Source: Bacillota bacterium (GTDB lineage Bacteria > Bacillota > Clostridia > Christensenellales > Aristaeellaceae). Taken from it: 64,000 nt of DNA. Position 1 is the first letter of the stretch, and each line of letters begins with the position of its first letter. The stretch is from the NCBI GenBank assembly GCA_023444095.1, contig JAEZRP010000036.1, forward strand, positions 62,001-126,000. Reading direction: 5' to 3'. The notes beneath the pieces are model-generated. The model did no database searches and was not told the DNA's origin. It saw only the letters and a program-made list of their open reading frames with translations. Below are positions 63,520 through 64,000 of this stretch, one piece after another. Made by a program: the position numbers and the translations under genes.

Positions 63520-64000
63520 TCAGCGTCTCTTTCCCCGCGCGAAGAGCGCGATCACGGCGACGAGCGCCGCGGAAAACAGCGCGGCCGAGGGCCACGGGAG
63601 CCCGCCCGGCCCCGGCAGACGCGAGAGCGACGACACCGCACCGCCGATGATGAGCGCGGCGGCGACTACCGAAAGCGCCGTGCGGCGGCTGCGCGCGTCG
63701 CGCGCCCGGCTCTCCGCGTCCGACCCCGCGACGTTGAGCGTGACCGCCGCGCGCCCCGACACGATCTTCTGAAGCGCGTCCGAAAGCTGGCCCGGAATCG
63801 CGCCCAGCCTGTCCGCCGAGCGCGTGAGCTGGAGCGCGTGCTTTTCGAGGAATTCGCGGATGCGCTCCGGACCGAACATCTCCCGCCTCATGTGCGCGGT
63901 GATGATCCTGAGAAGGTTCGTCTCCGGGTCGAGCGCCGTCAGCACGCTTTCCAGGATGACCACGCTGCGCGCGAGCATGGTGAGGTTTGCGGGCATGGCG
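63520..64000 (-). CDS. ubiB: UbiB/AarF/ABC1-family protein kinase-like protein, C-terminal part
   Basis: About 160 residues of the C terminus; the frame is open to the window edge, so the gene starts beyond 64000. The segment PANLTMLARSVVILESVLTALDPETNLLRII is the characteristic post-kinase helix of UbiB/AarF atypical kinases. MFGPERIREFLEKHALQL follows. The end has two hydrophobic helices (ALSVVAAALIIGGAV, SAALFSAALVAVIALFA) that anchor the protein in the membrane, and a basic tail. In quinone users these proteins support ubiquinone synthesis; in anaerobes the role is unclear. Confidence 0.82.
   Translation of the reverse strand, partial: AMPANLTMLARSVVILESVLTALDPETNLLRIITAHMRREMFGPERIREFLEKHALQLTRSADRLGAIPGQLSDALQKIVSGRAAVTLNVAGSDAESRARDARSRRTALSVVAAALIIGGAVSSLSRLPGPGGLPWPSAALFSAALVAVIALFARGKRR

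Noticed and set aside
1..64000. CRISPR arrays, tRNA and rRNA genes, transposases, integrases, phage genes
   Set aside because: I looked for regularly spaced direct repeats, tRNA cloverleaf landmarks, rRNA segments and mobile-element proteins on both strands and found none.

Overview
The window is GC-rich (roughly 60-65% by eye) and densely coded on both strands. It carries consensus SigA-type promoters (TTGACA-17-TATAAT), strong GGAGG ribosome-binding sites, a T-box leader and many short hairpin-plus-T-run terminators. With a [FeFe] hydrogenase operon, Pta-AckA, two Feo systems, a FeoB-associated Cys-rich small protein and a BusR/OpuA osmolyte module, this suggests a strictly anaerobic, fermentative, high-GC member of the Clostridia (gut Christensenellales/Oscillospirales type). 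No rRNA, tRNA, CRISPR array, transposase, integrase or phage gene was seen; it reads as ordinary chromosome. The taxonomic placement is inference.

Layout. 1-6.4 kb: the 3' part of a GH94 beta-1,2-glucan phosphorylase/synthase-type gene, two small unknown genes, oligoendopeptidase F. 6.4-10.4 kb: metG behind a methionine T-box, tatD, a YczE-like membrane protein. 10.4-13.1 kb: a minus-strand operon eda-kdgK-eda(VOC) for 2-keto-3-deoxy sugar acid breakdown. 13.2-15.1 kb: a QueG-like 4Fe-4S protein, a GNAT acetyltransferase and an orphan OmpR-type regulator, tightly coupled. 15.3-19.1 kb: a small lipoprotein and the run PfkB kinase-mnmG-rsmG. 19.1-21.3 kb: first feoA-feoB. 22-26 kb: aldo/keto reductase, RNA methyltransferase, Gfo/Idh/MocA dehydrogenase, tadA. 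26.1-30.5 kb: pta-ackA, yceD-rpmF, ybaB-recR. 30.6-35.9 kb: an exported duplicated-domain protein, a second Feo operon (feoA-feoA-feoB-small Cys-rich protein) behind DtxR-like operators, a flavodoxin, thioredoxin. 36-43.5 kb: a squalene-cyclase-like protein, AraC regulator, HelD with an overlapping ACP-like gene, a DUF4038-type glycosidase, a split ThrE exporter with a HAD fragment behind it. 43.5-49 kb: an ABC-2 exporter, a DUF6143-like protein, an ABC-F ATPase, a GDPD-GNAT fusion. 49.1-53.2 kb: BusR-like regulator and OpuA-type glycine betaine transporter. 53.2-56.2 kb: URO-D-like protein, AraC-GyrI regulator, unknown divergent gene. 56.3-62.4 kb: a three-subunit [FeFe] hydrogenase (HydC, HydB fused to a GltD/NfnB-like flavoprotein, HydA) preceded by a small coupled ORF. 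62.4-64 kb: an AhpD-like protein, a TM1266-like ACT protein and the 3' end of a UbiB-family gene.

How it fits together. Sugar acids enter through KDG kinase and KDPG aldolase to pyruvate. Pta-AckA makes acetate and ATP. The hydrogenase disposes of electrons as H2 and, through its fused flavoprotein, could link ferredoxin, NADH and NADP(H). The two Feo systems and the flavodoxin serve iron supply or iron sparing. BusR/OpuA probably links osmolyte uptake to cyclic-di-AMP.

The most unusual objects are the HydB-GltD fusion with its small leading ORF, the ACP-like protein lacking the phosphopantetheine serine next to HelD, the GDPD-GNAT fusion, the double KDPG aldolase operon, and a family of hairpin repeats placed just behind minus-strand genes.
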